From: Wenjunlia vitaminophila DSM 41686
GTDB taxonomy: Bacteria > Actinomycetota > Actinomycetes > Streptomycetales > Streptomycetaceae
NCBI RefSeq assembly: GCF_000380165.1
Contig: NZ_KB904653.1
Coordinates: forward strand, 1-64,000
Length of the DNA: 64,000 nt
Reading direction: 5' to 3'
Part shown: piece after piece, positions 8,389 through 17,296 of the stretch
Layout: each line of letters begins with the position of its first letter
Numbering within the stretch: position 1 is the first letter of the stretch
Notes under the pieces: generated by a model
What the model saw: only the letters and a program-made list of their open reading frames with translations
What the model was told of the DNA's origin: nothing
Database searches by the model: none
Position numbers and translations under genes: made by a program

Positions 8389-9155
8389 CCGCGACCGGAA
8401 CCTTCACGCCGGCGCCCGGGACGGCTCCGTTGCCCCGGATGATCGTGGCCCAGACCGTGCTCGAGACCCGCCTGCTGCTCCGCAACGGCGAGCAGCTCCT
8501 GCTGACCGTGATCATTCCGGCGCTGCTGCTCTGGTTGTTCAGCGCGGTGCGGATCGTGGACACCGGCGAGGGGGAGCGCGTGGCCTTCCTCGCCCCCGGC
8601 GTGCTGGCGCTCGCGGTGCTGGCGACGGCGTTCACCGGGCAGGCCATCGCCACCGGGTTCGAGCGGCGCTACGGAGTACTGAAACGTCTCGGCGCGAGTC
8701 CCCTGCCCCGCTGGGCGCTGATGACGGCCAAGACCGGTTCGGTGCTGGCGATCGAGGCGCTCCAGGTGGTGCTGCTGGTGGTGATCGCCCTGGCGCTCGG
8801 CTGGTCCCCCCACGGCAACCCGCTGGTGGTGGCCGTCCTGCTGGTGCTCGGCACCGCGTCGTTCAGCGGGCTGGGCCTGCTGATGGCCGGAACCCTGCGG
8901 GCCGAGGCCACCCTCGCCGCGGCCAACCTGGTCTTCGTCCTGCTGCTGCTGACCGGCGGGGTCCTGGTCCCCCTGGACACGTTCCCCGAGGGCGTGCGCC
9001 CGGTGCTGGAGGCCCTCCCGATCACCGCCCTCGCCGAGGGCCTGCGGGACGTCCTGCGGGACGGGGCCGGCACGCCCTGGCCCGAGCTCGGTGTGCTCGC
9101 GGTCTGGGCGGTGCTCGGGCTCGCCGCGGCGGCGCGTTTCTTCCGGTGGGAGTAG
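8385..9155 (+). CDS. ABC-2 type permease
   Basis: 256 aa with about six hydrophobic helices. The first starts at LLLTVIIPALLLWLF, and the last, LGVLAVWAVLGLAAAARFF, ends at the C-terminus. It has the ABC-2 pattern of a long loop after helix 1 and the conserved P(I/L)TALAEGLRD near the end. It is translationally coupled to the ATPase at 8385. Together they would form a dimeric exporter in the cytoplasmic membrane. The substrate cannot be read from the sequence. Confidence 0.92.
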   Translation: MTATGTFTPAPGTAPLPRMIVAQTVLETRLLLRNGEQLLLTVIIPALLLWLFSAVRIVDTGEGERVAFLAPGVLALAVLATAFTGQAIATGFERRYGVLKRLGASPLPRWALMTAKTGSVLAIEALQVVLLVVIALALGWSPHGNPLVVAVLLVLGTASFSGLGLLMAGTLRAEATLAAANLVFVLLLLTGGVLVPLDTFPEGVRPVLEALPITALAEGLRDVLRDGAGTPWPELGVLAVWAVLGLAAAARFFRWE

Positions 9156-9179
9156 GGGCCGACCCGACCCCGGGCCCCC

Positions 9180-9217
9180 GTGAAAACATTCACAAGCGGC
9201 CGGCTTACGATGGCGAC
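9180..9217 (+). promoter_or_regulatory. ctaA leaderless promoter with Crp-like palindrome
   Basis: CGTGA-AAACAT-TCACA spans 9179-9194, one base off the Crp consensus TGTGA-N6-TCACA; the core GTGA-N6-TCAC is at 9180-9193. A -10-like TACGAT follows at 9206-9211, and the GTG start is seven bases further on. The palindrome overlaps the place of the -35. Confidence 0.6.
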
Positions 9218-10201
9218 GTGCCCAAATCGTGGAACCCCCTGGCGTTGATCGCCCACCGCTGGCAGCCCTCGGCCAAGGTCGTGGAGTGGACGGCGCTGGC
9301 GACGGTGGTGATGGCGGTCGTCATCGTGGTGACCGGCGGCGCGGTGCGGCTCACCGAGTCCGGACTCGGCTGCCCGACCTGGCCGCGGTGCACCGAGGAG
9401 TCGCTGACCCCGACCGGTGAGATGGGCCTGCACGGCGCCATCGAGTTCGGCAACCGGATGCTGACCTACGTCCTGTGTGCCTGCGTGGGCCTGGCCATCA
9501 TCGCCGCCCGCTCCCGCAGCCCCTGGCGGCGCTCGCTCTCCCGACTCGGCTGGGTGCAGTTCTGGGTGATCGCCAGCAACGGCGTCCTCGGCGGCATCAC
9601 CGTGCTGACCGGCCTCAACCCCTACGTGGTCGCCGCGCACTTCCTGGTCACCTCGGTGCTCCTCACCGTCGCCGTGGTGATGTGGAAGCGTTCGACGGAG
9701 GGTGACGGCCCGGTGCGGTGGCTGGTGGACCCGCCGGTCCGCCAGCTCGCCTGGGGCCTGGCGGCGGTGATCGGCGCCCTGCTGGTGGTGGGCACCGTGG
9801 TCACCGGCGCGGGGCCGCACGCCGGGGACGCCAACGAGGTCCACCGGATCGCCCTGGACTGGGAGCGGGTCACCCAGCTCCACGTGGACCTGGCCTTCCT
9901 CGTGCTGGGCCTGACCGTGGCGCTGCTGTTCACGCTGCGCGCGGTACGGGCCCCCGCCGACTGCCGGGCCCGGGTCCGGGACCTGCTGGTGGTGCTGCTC
10001 GCCCAGGGAGTGGTGGGCTTCGTCCAGTACTTCACCCACCTGCCGGAGGTCCTGGTGGGCAGCCACATGCTCGGGTCGGCACTGGTGTGGATCGCCGTGC
10101 TCCGGGTGCTGCTGAGCCTGCGGGAACGGCCCGTGACGGCGGTCGGGCCCGCCCCCGTGGCGCCGGACCGGGAGCAGGAGAAGGTCGCCACCGCGGTGTA
10201 G
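9218..10201 (+). CDS. ctaA: heme A synthase CtaA (COX15 family)
   Basis: 327 aa, eight predicted membrane helices. It oxidises the C8 methyl of heme O to give heme A for aa3-type cytochrome oxidase. Family marks are GGAVRLTESGLGCPTWPRC in the first helix-loop and histidines in ELGN-like HGAIEFGNRM, VAAHF, QLHVDLAF and GSHML. The cysteine pair of the first loop (GCPTWPRC) is present. The GTG at 9218 is chosen over an upstream in-frame GTG because the -10 element sits seven bases before it. Its partner ctaB is 13 kb away here. Confidence 0.95.
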   Translation: MPKSWNPLALIAHRWQPSAKVVEWTALATVVMAVVIVVTGGAVRLTESGLGCPTWPRCTEESLTPTGEMGLHGAIEFGNRMLTYVLCACVGLAIIAARSRSPWRRSLSRLGWVQFWVIASNGVLGGITVLTGLNPYVVAAHFLVTSVLLTVAVVMWKRSTEGDGPVRWLVDPPVRQLAWGLAAVIGALLVVGTVVTGAGPHAGDANEVHRIALDWERVTQLHVDLAFLVLGLTVALLFTLRAVRAPADCRARVRDLLVVLLAQGVVGFVQYFTHLPEVLVGSHMLGSALVWIAVLRVLLSLRERPVTAVGPAPVAPDREQEKVATAV

Positions 10202-10218
10202 GTCCCGACCAGGCCGTC

Positions 10219-10240
10219 CGGAACCCGCCGTCCGGTTCCG
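10219..10240 (+). terminator. possible terminator after ctaA
   Basis: CGGAACC (10219-10225) and GGTTCCG (10234-10240) form a 7-bp stem with an 8-nt loop, 18 bases after the ctaA stop. It is short and has no T-tract. Confidence 0.4.
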
Positions 10241-10364
10241 CCGTCGCGCGGACCGTGCCCGACACCCGCCGCAGGACACGGTGCGGCCAGGCGTCCCCGA
10301 ACACGGCCGGACGGGGGTTCCGCCGTGCCGCGGGCCCGTTTCCGGTCAGGTCCGGTGACGGTTG

Positions 10365-10417
10365 GTGACAGCCCGGTGGCAACGGGGTATCTATCGCCTG
10401 CCCACGCACCCCGTTGC
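10365..10417 (+). promoter_or_regulatory. GH89 promoter with a GCAACGGGGT inverted repeat
   Basis: A -35-like GTGACA (10365-10370) is 17 bases from a TATCTA element (10388-10393). GCAACGGGGT (10379-10388) and ACCCCGTTGC (10408-10417) are a perfect 10-bp inverted repeat with a 19-base spacer. It could be an operator over the -10/+1 region or an mRNA hairpin. The LacI-type motif of the neighbouring genes is absent here. Confidence 0.45.
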
Positions 10418-10461
10418 ACCGCCACCCTCCCGCAATCGACTTCACCGAAGGACGTGGCAAC

Positions 10462-12747
10462 GTGATCCGACGGCGAACCATCCTTGGCACAGCGGCAGGC
10501 GTCACCGCCGCCGGCGGCCTCGGGGGCAGCGCCGCGGCGGCCTCCCAGGCGGGCCGGAACCCGCCGCCGGCAGGGGCACCCGCGGCAGGACCGGACGACA
10601 CCGGCGCGCTGTTCGACCCGTCCCCCGCCCAACAGGCCCTGCTCCGGCTGCTCCCCCACCACGCCGACCAGGTCCGGCTGCGGGCCGCGGAACGGGACCT
10701 CACCCCCGGCGGCCCGGTCGACTGGTTCCGGGTGAGTGGCACCGGTGGGAAGGTCACGGTGGACGGGACCTCTCCCGCCGTGCTGCTCACCGGCGTGCAC
10801 TGGTACCTGAAGTACTCGGCCGGGGTGGACGTCTCCTGGCCGGGGCACAGCCTGGACCGGCTGCCCCGCCGACTGCCGGCGCCGGCCCGGGAGCTGCACC
10901 GGGAGGCGGTGGTCAGGAACCGGTTCGCCCTCAACGACACGCACGAGGGCTACACCGGGCCCTACCGGGACTGGGCCGACTGGGAGCGGGAGATCGACCT
11001 GCTGGCGCTGAACGGGATCAACCAGGTCCTGGTCACCACCGGCCAGGAGGCCGTCTACCACCGTGCCCTGGGCGAGTTCGGGTACTCCGACCAGGAGATG
11101 CGCCGCTGGATCCCGGGCCCCGCGCACCAGCCGTGGTGGCTGCTCCAGAACCTGTCGGAGTTCGGCGGACCGCTGTCCTCCCAGTTGCTGCGGGCCCGGA
11201 TCTCCCTGGGCCGCAAGGTGGTGGAGCGGCTGCGCTCGCTCGGCATGGAGTCCGTGCTCCCCGGGTGGTTCGGCACCGTGCCGGTGGACTTCGCCGAGCG
11301 GAACCCCGGGGCGCACACGGTCCCCCAGGGCGACTGGCTCGGTGCCTTCACCCGACCGCACTGGCTCGATCCCCGCGGCGACCACTTCGCCTCCGTCGGC
11401 GAGGCCTTCTACCGGCACCAGGCCGAACTCTTCGGCGCCGCCGGGCACGTCAAGATGGACCTGCTGCACGAGGGCGGGACCCCCGGGGACGTTCCGGTGC
11501 CGGACGCCGCGCGGGGGGTGATGGCGGCGCTCCAGCGGGCCCGCCCCGGAGCCGTCTGGGTGCTGCTCGGCTGGCAGGCCAACCCCAGGCGCGAGGTGCT
11601 CGAGGCGGTGGACCGCGAGCGGCTGCTGGTGGTGGACGGCCTGTCGGACCGGTACCCGGACCTGGACCGGGAGAAGGCGTGGGTGGGCACCCCGTACGCG
11701 TTCGGCACCATCTACAACTTCGGCGGCCACACCACCGTCGGCGCCAACACCGCGGTGTGGGCGCGCAGGTTCGACGCCTGGCGGACGAGGCCCGGCAGCA
11801 GGCTGACCGGGATCGCGCTGATGCCGGAGGGCATGGGCACCAACCCGGCGGCCAACGACCTGTTCACCGAGCTGGCCTGGCGGCAGGGACCGGTGGACCA
11901 CCGGGCGTGGTTCGCCGAGTGGGCCGACCGCAGGTACGGCGGCGGGGACCGGGCCGCCCGGGCAGCCTGGGAGATCCTGCGGCGCACCGCCTACTCCCTC
12001 GCCGAGGGCAGGTGGAGTGAGGCGCAGGACAGCCTGTTCACCGCCCGGCCGAGTCTGACGGCCACCTCGGCGGCGTCGTGGTCGCCGAAGGAGATGCGGT
12101 ACGACGCGGACGCGTTCGAACCGGCGCTGGGCGAGCTGTTGCGGGTCGCCGCGCCGCAGCGGGCCACCGACGCCTACCGGTTCGACCTGGTGGACGTGGC
12201 CCGGCAGGCCCTGGCCAACCGCAGCCGACTGCTGCTGCCCCGGATCAGGGACGCCCACCGGGGACAGGACCGGGAGACGTTCACCGAACTGACCGGCCAG
12301 TGGTTGACCGCCATGGAGCTCCTGGAGGAGCTGCTCGCCAGCGACCCCCGGTTCCTGCTCGGGCGGTGGCTCCGGGACGCCACCCGGTGGGCCGCCGACG
12401 ACCAGGAGGCGGCGCGGCTGGAGTTCGACGCCCGGTCCATCATCACGGTCTGGGGTCCGCGCCGGGCCGCCGACCCGGGCGGGCTGCGGGACTACGCCAA
12501 CCGTGAGTGGTCGGGGCTGGTCGGGGACTTCTACCTGCCGCGGTGGCGCCGGTACTTCGCGGCCCTGGAGGAGACCGTGGACGAGGGCGCGGAGCCCGAG
12601 CCGATCGACTGGTTCGCCCTGGAGGACGCCTGGACCAGGCGGCGCGGCGGGTACCCGGTGGAGCCGACGGGCGACCCGCACCGGATCGCCGGGCGGGTCT
12701 GGCGGACCCTGCGGGACACCCACCCCGAAGGGGACGGAACGGCCTGA
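10462..12747 (+). CDS. secreted alpha-N-acetylglucosaminidase-like enzyme (GH89, NAGLU family)
   Basis: 761 aa from GTG 10462, with GAAGGA upstream. The N-terminus (IRRRTILG then an Ala/Gly-rich stretch) looks like a Tat signal. The NAGLU N-domain, TIM barrel and helical C-domain are all recognisable: WLLQNLSEFGGPL, the NFGG motif, and FLLGRWLRDATR near the end. The two Glu aligned with the human catalytic pair are present: E337 in LLHEGG and E456 in LMPEGMG. GH89 enzymes remove terminal alpha-linked GlcNAc from glycans. The exact substrate here is not known. Confidence 0.9.
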   Translation: MIRRRTILGTAAGVTAAGGLGGSAAAASQAGRNPPPAGAPAAGPDDTGALFDPSPAQQALLRLLPHHADQVRLRAAERDLTPGGPVDWFRVSGTGGKVTVDGTSPAVLLTGVHWYLKYSAGVDVSWPGHSLDRLPRRLPAPARELHREAVVRNRFALNDTHEGYTGPYRDWADWEREIDLLALNGINQVLVTTGQEAVYHRALGEFGYSDQEMRRWIPGPAHQPWWLLQNLSEFGGPLSSQLLRARISLGRKVVERLRSLGMESVLPGWFGTVPVDFAERNPGAHTVPQGDWLGAFTRPHWLDPRGDHFASVGEAFYRHQAELFGAAGHVKMDLLHEGGTPGDVPVPDAARGVMAALQRARPGAVWVLLGWQANPRREVLEAVDRERLLVVDGLSDRYPDLDREKAWVGTPYAFGTIYNFGGHTTVGANTAVWARRFDAWRTRPGSRLTGIALMPEGMGTNPAANDLFTELAWRQGPVDHRAWFAEWADRRYGGGDRAARAAWEILRRTAYSLAEGRWSEAQDSLFTARPSLTATSAASWSPKEMRYDADAFEPALGELLRVAAPQRATDAYRFDLVDVARQALANRSRLLLPRIRDAHRGQDRETFTELTGQWLTAMELLEELLASDPRFLLGRWLRDATRWAADDQEAARLEFDARSIITVWGPRRAADPGGLRDYANREWSGLVGDFYLPRWRRYFAALEETVDEGAEPEPIDWFALEDAWTRRRGGYPVEPTGDPHRIAGRVWRTLRDTHPEGDGTA

Positions 12748-12769
12748 GTCACGGGCGGCGGGAACGGCG

Positions 12770-12805
12770 ACGGCCCCCGGAGGCGGAGGGATGTCCGGGG
12801 GCCGT
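12770..12805. terminator. bidirectional terminator between two convergent glycosidase genes
   Basis: ACGGCCCCCGGA (12770-12781) pairs perfectly with TCCGGGGGCCGT (12794-12805) around a 12-nt loop. It lies 22 bases after the GH89 stop and 32 bases from the stop of the leftward gene. Confidence 0.85.
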
Positions 12806-12837
12806 GCCGGGGTCGCCGCGTGGCGGCCCCGCCTGGG

Positions 12838-15546
12838 TCAGCTCACCTGGCAGGTGACGCTGTCCTGTTCGTCGGCGTGCTCCTTGCGGGCGAAGACCGA
12901 CGCGTCGTACGGGTAGGCGTAGGCGCACGCCTCGTCCAGGTCGGCCAGGGCCGCCTCGCCGTGGCTGTCCACGCACGACTGGATGCCGGCGGCACCGCCG
13001 GTGTTCCCGGTGGACAGGCAGTACGCGTCGAGGTCGAGCTGACCGAGCTCACGGAACTCGGGGGCCCCGGTCAGCGTCACGGTGACCTGCTTGGTGCCCG
13101 CGGGCAGGGTGACCGTGCCGGCGGCCCGGTCCACCGTCCCGGCGCTGGCCGAGGCGATGTTGTCCTGGAAGAACGGCAGGCTGAACAGCGCCCCTCCCTT
13201 CGGGGCGTCCCCGGTCAGCCGCAGGGTGACCTTGGTGCCCCGGGTGGTGATGGTGGCGCCCATCCGTCCGCCGTCGGCGATCGGGTAGTTGGACACGCGC
13301 ACCGTCTCACCGGCGCGCAGCCACTCGGTGGGCACGCCGCGGCCGACGACCACCTGGCCGGTGGACCGCTCGGCGAGCAGGGAGTCGAGCAGCACCTTGG
13401 TGGCGTTGGCCTGGCCCCAGATGTGCGGGCTGGAGCCGGTGCCGGCGGTCGCGTGGTTGCCGGGGCCCCAGTTGGTGGTGCCTACCGTGCGGATGCCCTC
13501 CCACCAGGAGAACGGTCCGCTCTGGGCGTTGGTGATCATGTACTGGTAGCCGTAGATGCCCTCGGACCGGTACTTCGAGCCGCGCAGCGCCGCCGAGCCG
13601 TAGCCGGCGTTGTACGAGGTGCTGACGCCGGGGTAGCCGCCGAAGGTGTGCGCGGGCAGCCCCTGGAGGTCGGCGAAGCCCTTCTCGTAGGTGGAGTCGA
13701 GCAGGTCGATCAGCGGTCCGTGCTGCTCGCCGTCGAAGAGGTAGCCGTCCCAGGTCCAGCGGCCGAACAGGAACGACGAGGCCCAGTTGGCGTCGTTCAC
13801 GTTGGAGCAGCGGTTCGCGCTGTTCGGCTTGTCCATCGCGCAGGGGATCGTGTCGGTGCCGCTGGCGGCGATGGTGGAGCTCAGGGTGGTGTTGACCGAC
13901 TCCAGCAGCGAGTCGTACTGGTCGGCGGCCCAGGCGGCCTCGGCGTCCTCACCGAGCTCCTCGGCGAGGGAGCGGTAGGAGAGCAGGCCCAGCAGGGCGG
14001 ACTCGTTGTCCACGGTCCAGTAGCCGGTGGCGTCGATGCCGTAGGACTGCTGCATGATGCCGTTGACGCCGGTCCTGGAGGTCTCGATGGCCCGCGCGTT
14101 CTTCCGGATGGTGGCGAAGTGCTCGGCGACGAACTCGGTGTCCCCGGTCTTCATCAGGTACAGCGCCCACGGCCAGCTGTGCTTGTAGATGGCGTCGGGG
14201 AACTGGCCCGAGGTGAGGGTGAGCAGGTAGTCCTTGGCGTGGGTCAGGTCGCCCTGGTTGAGCAGGCTGACCAGGATGCCGATCAGGTCGTGGTCGTAGA
14301 GCCGGTCGTAGCCGTTCTCGCCGACGTTGAGGTTGTCGCCGTCCTTGACGATCTGGGTGGTGATGTAGCCGGACTTGTAGGCGTTGACCAGGCGCTCGTC
14401 GGGGAGGTCCACCTGGGCGAGGCCGGAGAGCCTGGCGTTCCAGTAGGACTTCATGTGCGCGAAGTGCTTGCTGTAGCCGCCGAGCTCGACGAGGTCCTCG
14501 TCGGGGAGCCAGATCGCCACGGGGGTCGGGTGGGCGGCGCCGACGGGCACCATGGCCAGGTTGTCGAGGTTGATGTTGCACGAGTCGCCGTCGGCACACC
14601 CCACCGTCAGCGCGTTGTCCCCGGCGGAGAGCTCCACCTCGGTGGAGGCGGTGGTCCAGGTGTTCCAGTTGGCGGTGGGCGGCAGGGTGATCTGGGTGCT
14701 CCGCCCCCCGGTGGTGACGGAGGCGGTGCGGGTGGTGTGCTGGCCGTCCCCGCCCTTGGCATTGGCGTAGCGCAGGGACACCGCGTACCGGCCGGCGGCG
14801 GGCACGTCCTTCACCGTCAGCGAGACGGCGGCGCCGCTCTTGGTCAGGCCCTCGACCAGGCCGTAGCCGGTGAAGCCGACCTTGTTGCTGTTCTGCAGGG
14901 CCCCGCCGGACAGGTTCATGTCCTCGGCCTCGCAGCCGGCGCCGAACGCGCAGACACCGCGGTTGCTGAGGAACTTGTCGGTGGCGATGACGTAGTCGTG
15001 GTGGACGGTCTCGCCGGGCGCCACCGTGGTGCTCGCCGAGGTCAGCGGCAGCAGCTCGGGGGACGGCTGGGGGTCGAGGGTGTGCGGCACCGTGTCGTGG
15101 TTGTACACGCTGACCCGCGAGTAGACCGCGACGTAGTCCTCGCCGCCGCTGCGGACCCTGTCGGCGAAGTTGGTGATGCTGACGGTGGAGTTGTCCCGTT
15201 CGAAGGTGGTCCGCAGCGCGGGCAGGTAGCCGCCCACGTTGGTCCACTGCAGTTGCTCGGGCTCGTTGTAGATGCCGAAGCCGACCCGGATCCTCTTGCC
15301 GGCGCGGATGTCGAAGCTACCGTCGCGGTGGGCCAGGACGGCGTCGCGGTCGCCTTCCCACCCCAGGACCGCGCTGTCCACCTGCTTGGGGTTGAAAGCG
15401 GCCGCAGCGCTGACGTCGCTGGTCGAGGCGGTGTTCGCGCCGGCCGGTGACGCCTGCAGACCCTGTGCGCCGAGCGTCAGGGCCGGGGCGGTGAGCGCGA
15501 GCAGCCCGCAGAGCAGGGGCGAGCGCCTGAATCGTTGTCTTGCCAC
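12838..15546 (-). CDS. secreted (alpha/alpha)6-type glycosidase-like protein with internal CBM6/35-like module
   Basis: 902 aa from GTG 15546 (AAGGGA upstream). A signal peptide occupies about residues 1-37. A beta-rich N-domain follows to ~200. Residues ~205-336 look like a CBM6/CBM35 module, with the GLVEGL start and the closing NINLDNLAM typical of those folds. The rest (WPWALYLMKTGD, YWTVDNESALLGLLSYR, FGGYPGVSTSYNAGYG) resembles six-hairpin glycosidases. The last ~65 residues carry four cysteines and look like a small C-terminal module seen in secreted streptomycete proteins. I cannot name the GH family or substrate. It is divergent from the sugar importer operon and shares its operator motif. 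Confidence 0.8.
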   Translation of the reverse strand: MARQRFRRSPLLCGLLALTAPALTLGAQGLQASPAGANTASTSDVSAAAAFNPKQVDSAVLGWEGDRDAVLAHRDGSFDIRAGKRIRVGFGIYNEPEQLQWTNVGGYLPALRTTFERDNSTVSITNFADRVRSGGEDYVAVYSRVSVYNHDTVPHTLDPQPSPELLPLTSASTTVAPGETVHHDYVIATDKFLSNRGVCAFGAGCEAEDMNLSGGALQNSNKVGFTGYGLVEGLTKSGAAVSLTVKDVPAAGRYAVSLRYANAKGGDGQHTTRTASVTTGGRSTQITLPPTANWNTWTTASTEVELSAGDNALTVGCADGDSCNINLDNLAMVPVGAAHPTPVAIWLPDEDLVELGGYSKHFAHMKSYWNARLSGLAQVDLPDERLVNAYKSGYITTQIVKDGDNLNVGENGYDRLYDHDLIGILVSLLNQGDLTHAKDYLLTLTSGQFPDAIYKHSWPWALYLMKTGDTEFVAEHFATIRKNARAIETSRTGVNGIMQQSYGIDATGYWTVDNESALLGLLSYRSLAEELGEDAEAAWAADQYDSLLESVNTTLSSTIAASGTDTIPCAMDKPNSANRCSNVNDANWASSFLFGRWTWDGYLFDGEQHGPLIDLLDSTYEKGFADLQGLPAHTFGGYPGVSTSYNAGYGSAALRGSKYRSEGIYGYQYMITNAQSGPFSWWEGIRTVGTTNWGPGNHATAGTGSSPHIWGQANATKVLLDSLLAERSTGQVVVGRGVPTEWLRAGETVRVSNYPIADGGRMGATITTRGTKVTLRLTGDAPKGGALFSLPFFQDNIASASAGTVDRAAGTVTLPAGTKQVTVTLTGAPEFRELGQLDLDAYCLSTGNTGGAAGIQSCVDSHGEAALADLDEACAYAYPYDASVFARKEHADEQDSVTCQVS

Positions 15547-15619
15547 GTGATTATCCCTTTCGTCCCCTTCGGATCGCCGCGGAGGGTGAGGGCTGCGACA
15601 TGCAGCGCAACCGGAAGAT

Positions 15620-15631
15620 ATGAACGATCCA
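15620..15631. promoter_or_regulatory. LacI-type operator, site A (glycosidase gene)
   Basis: ATGAACGATCCA matches the 12-base motif TTGAACGATCAA at ten positions. It lies 74 bases upstream of the leftward glycosidase start, beside a -10-like TATCTT on that strand. Binding is inferred. Confidence 0.55.
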
Positions 15632-15778
15632 ATGGGCTGGGGGGGAGGAAACCAGCGCGTTACATCTGTGTCAAGTACCTACGCTTCGCTCCCGGTTGTC
15701 CGGGGGCCGCTCCGGCCCGGCTCAGGGCATCTGCGACGCAGGTCACAGGGGGAATGGGCGGCCTCGGCCGGACCCAAA

Positions 15779-15790
15779 GGAAACGATCAT
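15779..15790. promoter_or_regulatory. LacI-type operator, site B (upstream of importer promoter)
   Basis: GGAAACGATCAT keeps the AACGATCA core of the motif. It is 50 bases upstream of site C, measured start to start, and flanks the same promoter. That spacing would permit cooperative binding or looping. Confidence 0.45.
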
Positions 15791-15800
15791 TCTCCAGGGG

Positions 15801-15843
15801 TTGACGAAACACCCCTCGAGGCAGCATGTTGAACGATCAAATC
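15801..15843 (+). promoter_or_regulatory. importer operon promoter with LacI-type operator, site C
   Basis: TTGACG (15801-15806) is followed 18 bases later by CATGTT (15825-15830). The operator TTGAACGATCAA (15829-15840) is a near-perfect palindrome around a central CG, as LacI-family sites are, and covers the expected transcription start. The 20 bases 15824-15843 match the site before the lacI gene with one difference. Confidence 0.7.
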
Positions 15844-15918
15844 ACCATGTCATCGGATCGCGAGCCAGAGATGCTCCGCGATTGCGCGTGTGTGGGCTCG
15901 AACAGCAAGGAGGAGCAC

Positions 15919-17277
15919 GTGAGTTCGTCGCAGTTGAGCCGCGCAGGGGGGACCCGCCCGGCGGCCAGGGGTACGCGCCGGGTCAGGGGGACCATGGCGG
16001 TGTCGGTGTCGGCTGCGCTGTTCGCCGCGGTACTCGCCGGGTGCAGCTCGGACTCGTCGTCCGAGGAGCCGGCGGGCGGCCCCGAGAAGTCCGCCGACCG
16101 CGGCCCGATAACCCTGGCCACCGGCAAGGACACCACCGGCACCATCCAGGACCAGCTCGACAGGTGGAACAAGGACCACCCGAAGGAGAAGGTCACGCTC
16201 ATCGAGCTCCCGGAGAGCGCCGACCAGCAGCGTCAGCAGTTCGTGCAGAACGCGCAGACCAAGTCGGACGCCTACACCGTGCTCAACCTCGACCCGGTGC
16301 TGGTGTCGGAGTTCGCCGCCAACCAGTGGATCGACGAGATCCCCGCCGGCGACTTCGCCCTGGACAAGATGCTCCCGTCGGTCGTGGAGACCGGCAAGTA
16401 CTTCGGCAAGCAGTACGCCGTCCCGTTCAACACCAACGCGGGACTGCTCTTCTACCGCAAGGACCTGCTGGACAAGGTCGGCGCCGAGCCGCCCAAGACC
16501 TGGCAGGAGATGAAGGACACCTGCGCCAAGGTCGCCAAGCTCCCCGAGGGCAAGGGAGTGGACTGTTACGCCGGGCAGTTCGACAAGTACGAGGGGCTGA
16601 CGGTCAACTTCTCCGAGGCCGTGACCTCCGCCGGCGGCACCATCGTGGACGAGCAGGGCAAGGCCACGGTGGACACCCCCGAGGCCAAGAAGGGCCTGCA
16701 GTTCCTGGTGGACGGCTTCAAGGACGGCACCTTCCCCAAGTCCTCCATCACCTACCAGGAGGAGGACGGCCGCCGCGCCTTCCAGGCCGGCAAGCTGCTC
16801 TTCCACCGCCAGTGGCCCTACCAGTGGACGCTCGCCAACGCCACGGACGGCTCGAGCAAGGTCGCCGGGAAGTTCGGCATCGCCACGCTGCCGGGCCTCG
16901 ACGGCCCCGGCCGCTCCTCGCTCGGCGGCCTCAACCTGGCCGTCAGCAAGTACGCCAAGAACAAGGCCACCGCGCTGGACTTCATGAAGTACTTCGCCAG
17001 CGAGGAGAACGCCCGCACCAACCTCGAGGTCACCTCCTCCGCCCCGCCGTACGCCGCGCTCTACGACGACCCTGCGCTGCAGAAGAAGTTCCCCTACCTG
17101 GCCACCCTGAAGCAGTCGCTGGACACCGCGCTGTCCCGGCCCCCGGTGGTGCGGTACGGGGACGCCACCGCCGCCATCCAGGAGAGCGCCTCGGCCGCGA
17201 TGAACGGGAAGAAGTCCGTGGACGACGCGCTGGCCGAGATGCAGAAGAACCTCTCCGCCGCGATCGACGAGAAGTAG
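15919..17277 (+). CDS. sugar ABC transporter substrate-binding lipoprotein
   Basis: 452 aa from GTG 15919, which has an ideal AAGGAGG eight bases or so upstream. A long n-region is followed by a hydrophobic stretch and the lipobox LAGC, so it is anchored outside the membrane. The rest is a family 1 solute-binding protein ([31 protein letters not shown]). An in-frame ATG at 15826 lies inside the operator and is unlikely to be used. It captures the glycan product for the two permeases that follow. Confidence 0.93.
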   Translation: MSSSQLSRAGGTRPAARGTRRVRGTMAVSVSAALFAAVLAGCSSDSSSEEPAGGPEKSADRGPITLATGKDTTGTIQDQLDRWNKDHPKEKVTLIELPESADQQRQQFVQNAQTKSDAYTVLNLDPVLVSEFAANQWIDEIPAGDFALDKMLPSVVETGKYFGKQYAVPFNTNAGLLFYRKDLLDKVGAEPPKTWQEMKDTCAKVAKLPEGKGVDCYAGQFDKYEGLTVNFSEAVTSAGGTIVDEQGKATVDTPEAKKGLQFLVDGFKDGTFPKSSITYQEEDGRRAFQAGKLLFHRQWPYQWTLANATDGSSKVAGKFGIATLPGLDGPGRSSLGGLNLAVSKYAKNKATALDFMKYFASEENARTNLEVTSSAPPYAALYDDPALQKKFPYLATLKQSLDTALSRPPVVRYGDATAAIQESASAAMNGKKSVDDALAEMQKNLSAAIDEK

Positions 17278-17296
17278 ACGGCCGAGGAAGCCTCAC

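Noticed and set aside
9622-12723. 1,000-codon open frame on the - strand across ctaA and the GH89 gene
   Set aside because: Antisense shadow of two real genes; it crosses their intergenic promoter region and has no domain signal.
12820-15450. Very long open frame on the + strand opposite the secreted glycosidase gene
   Set aside because: It is a high-GC antisense shadow: no ribosome-binding site, repetitive Gly/Val/Arg content and no recognisable domain, while the opposite strand has a signal peptide and clear domains.
15826-15918. ATG at 15826 as start of the sugar-binding protein
   Set aside because: It lies inside the operator and would put ~50 residues before the lipoprotein signal; the GTG at 15919 has an ideal AAGGAGG.
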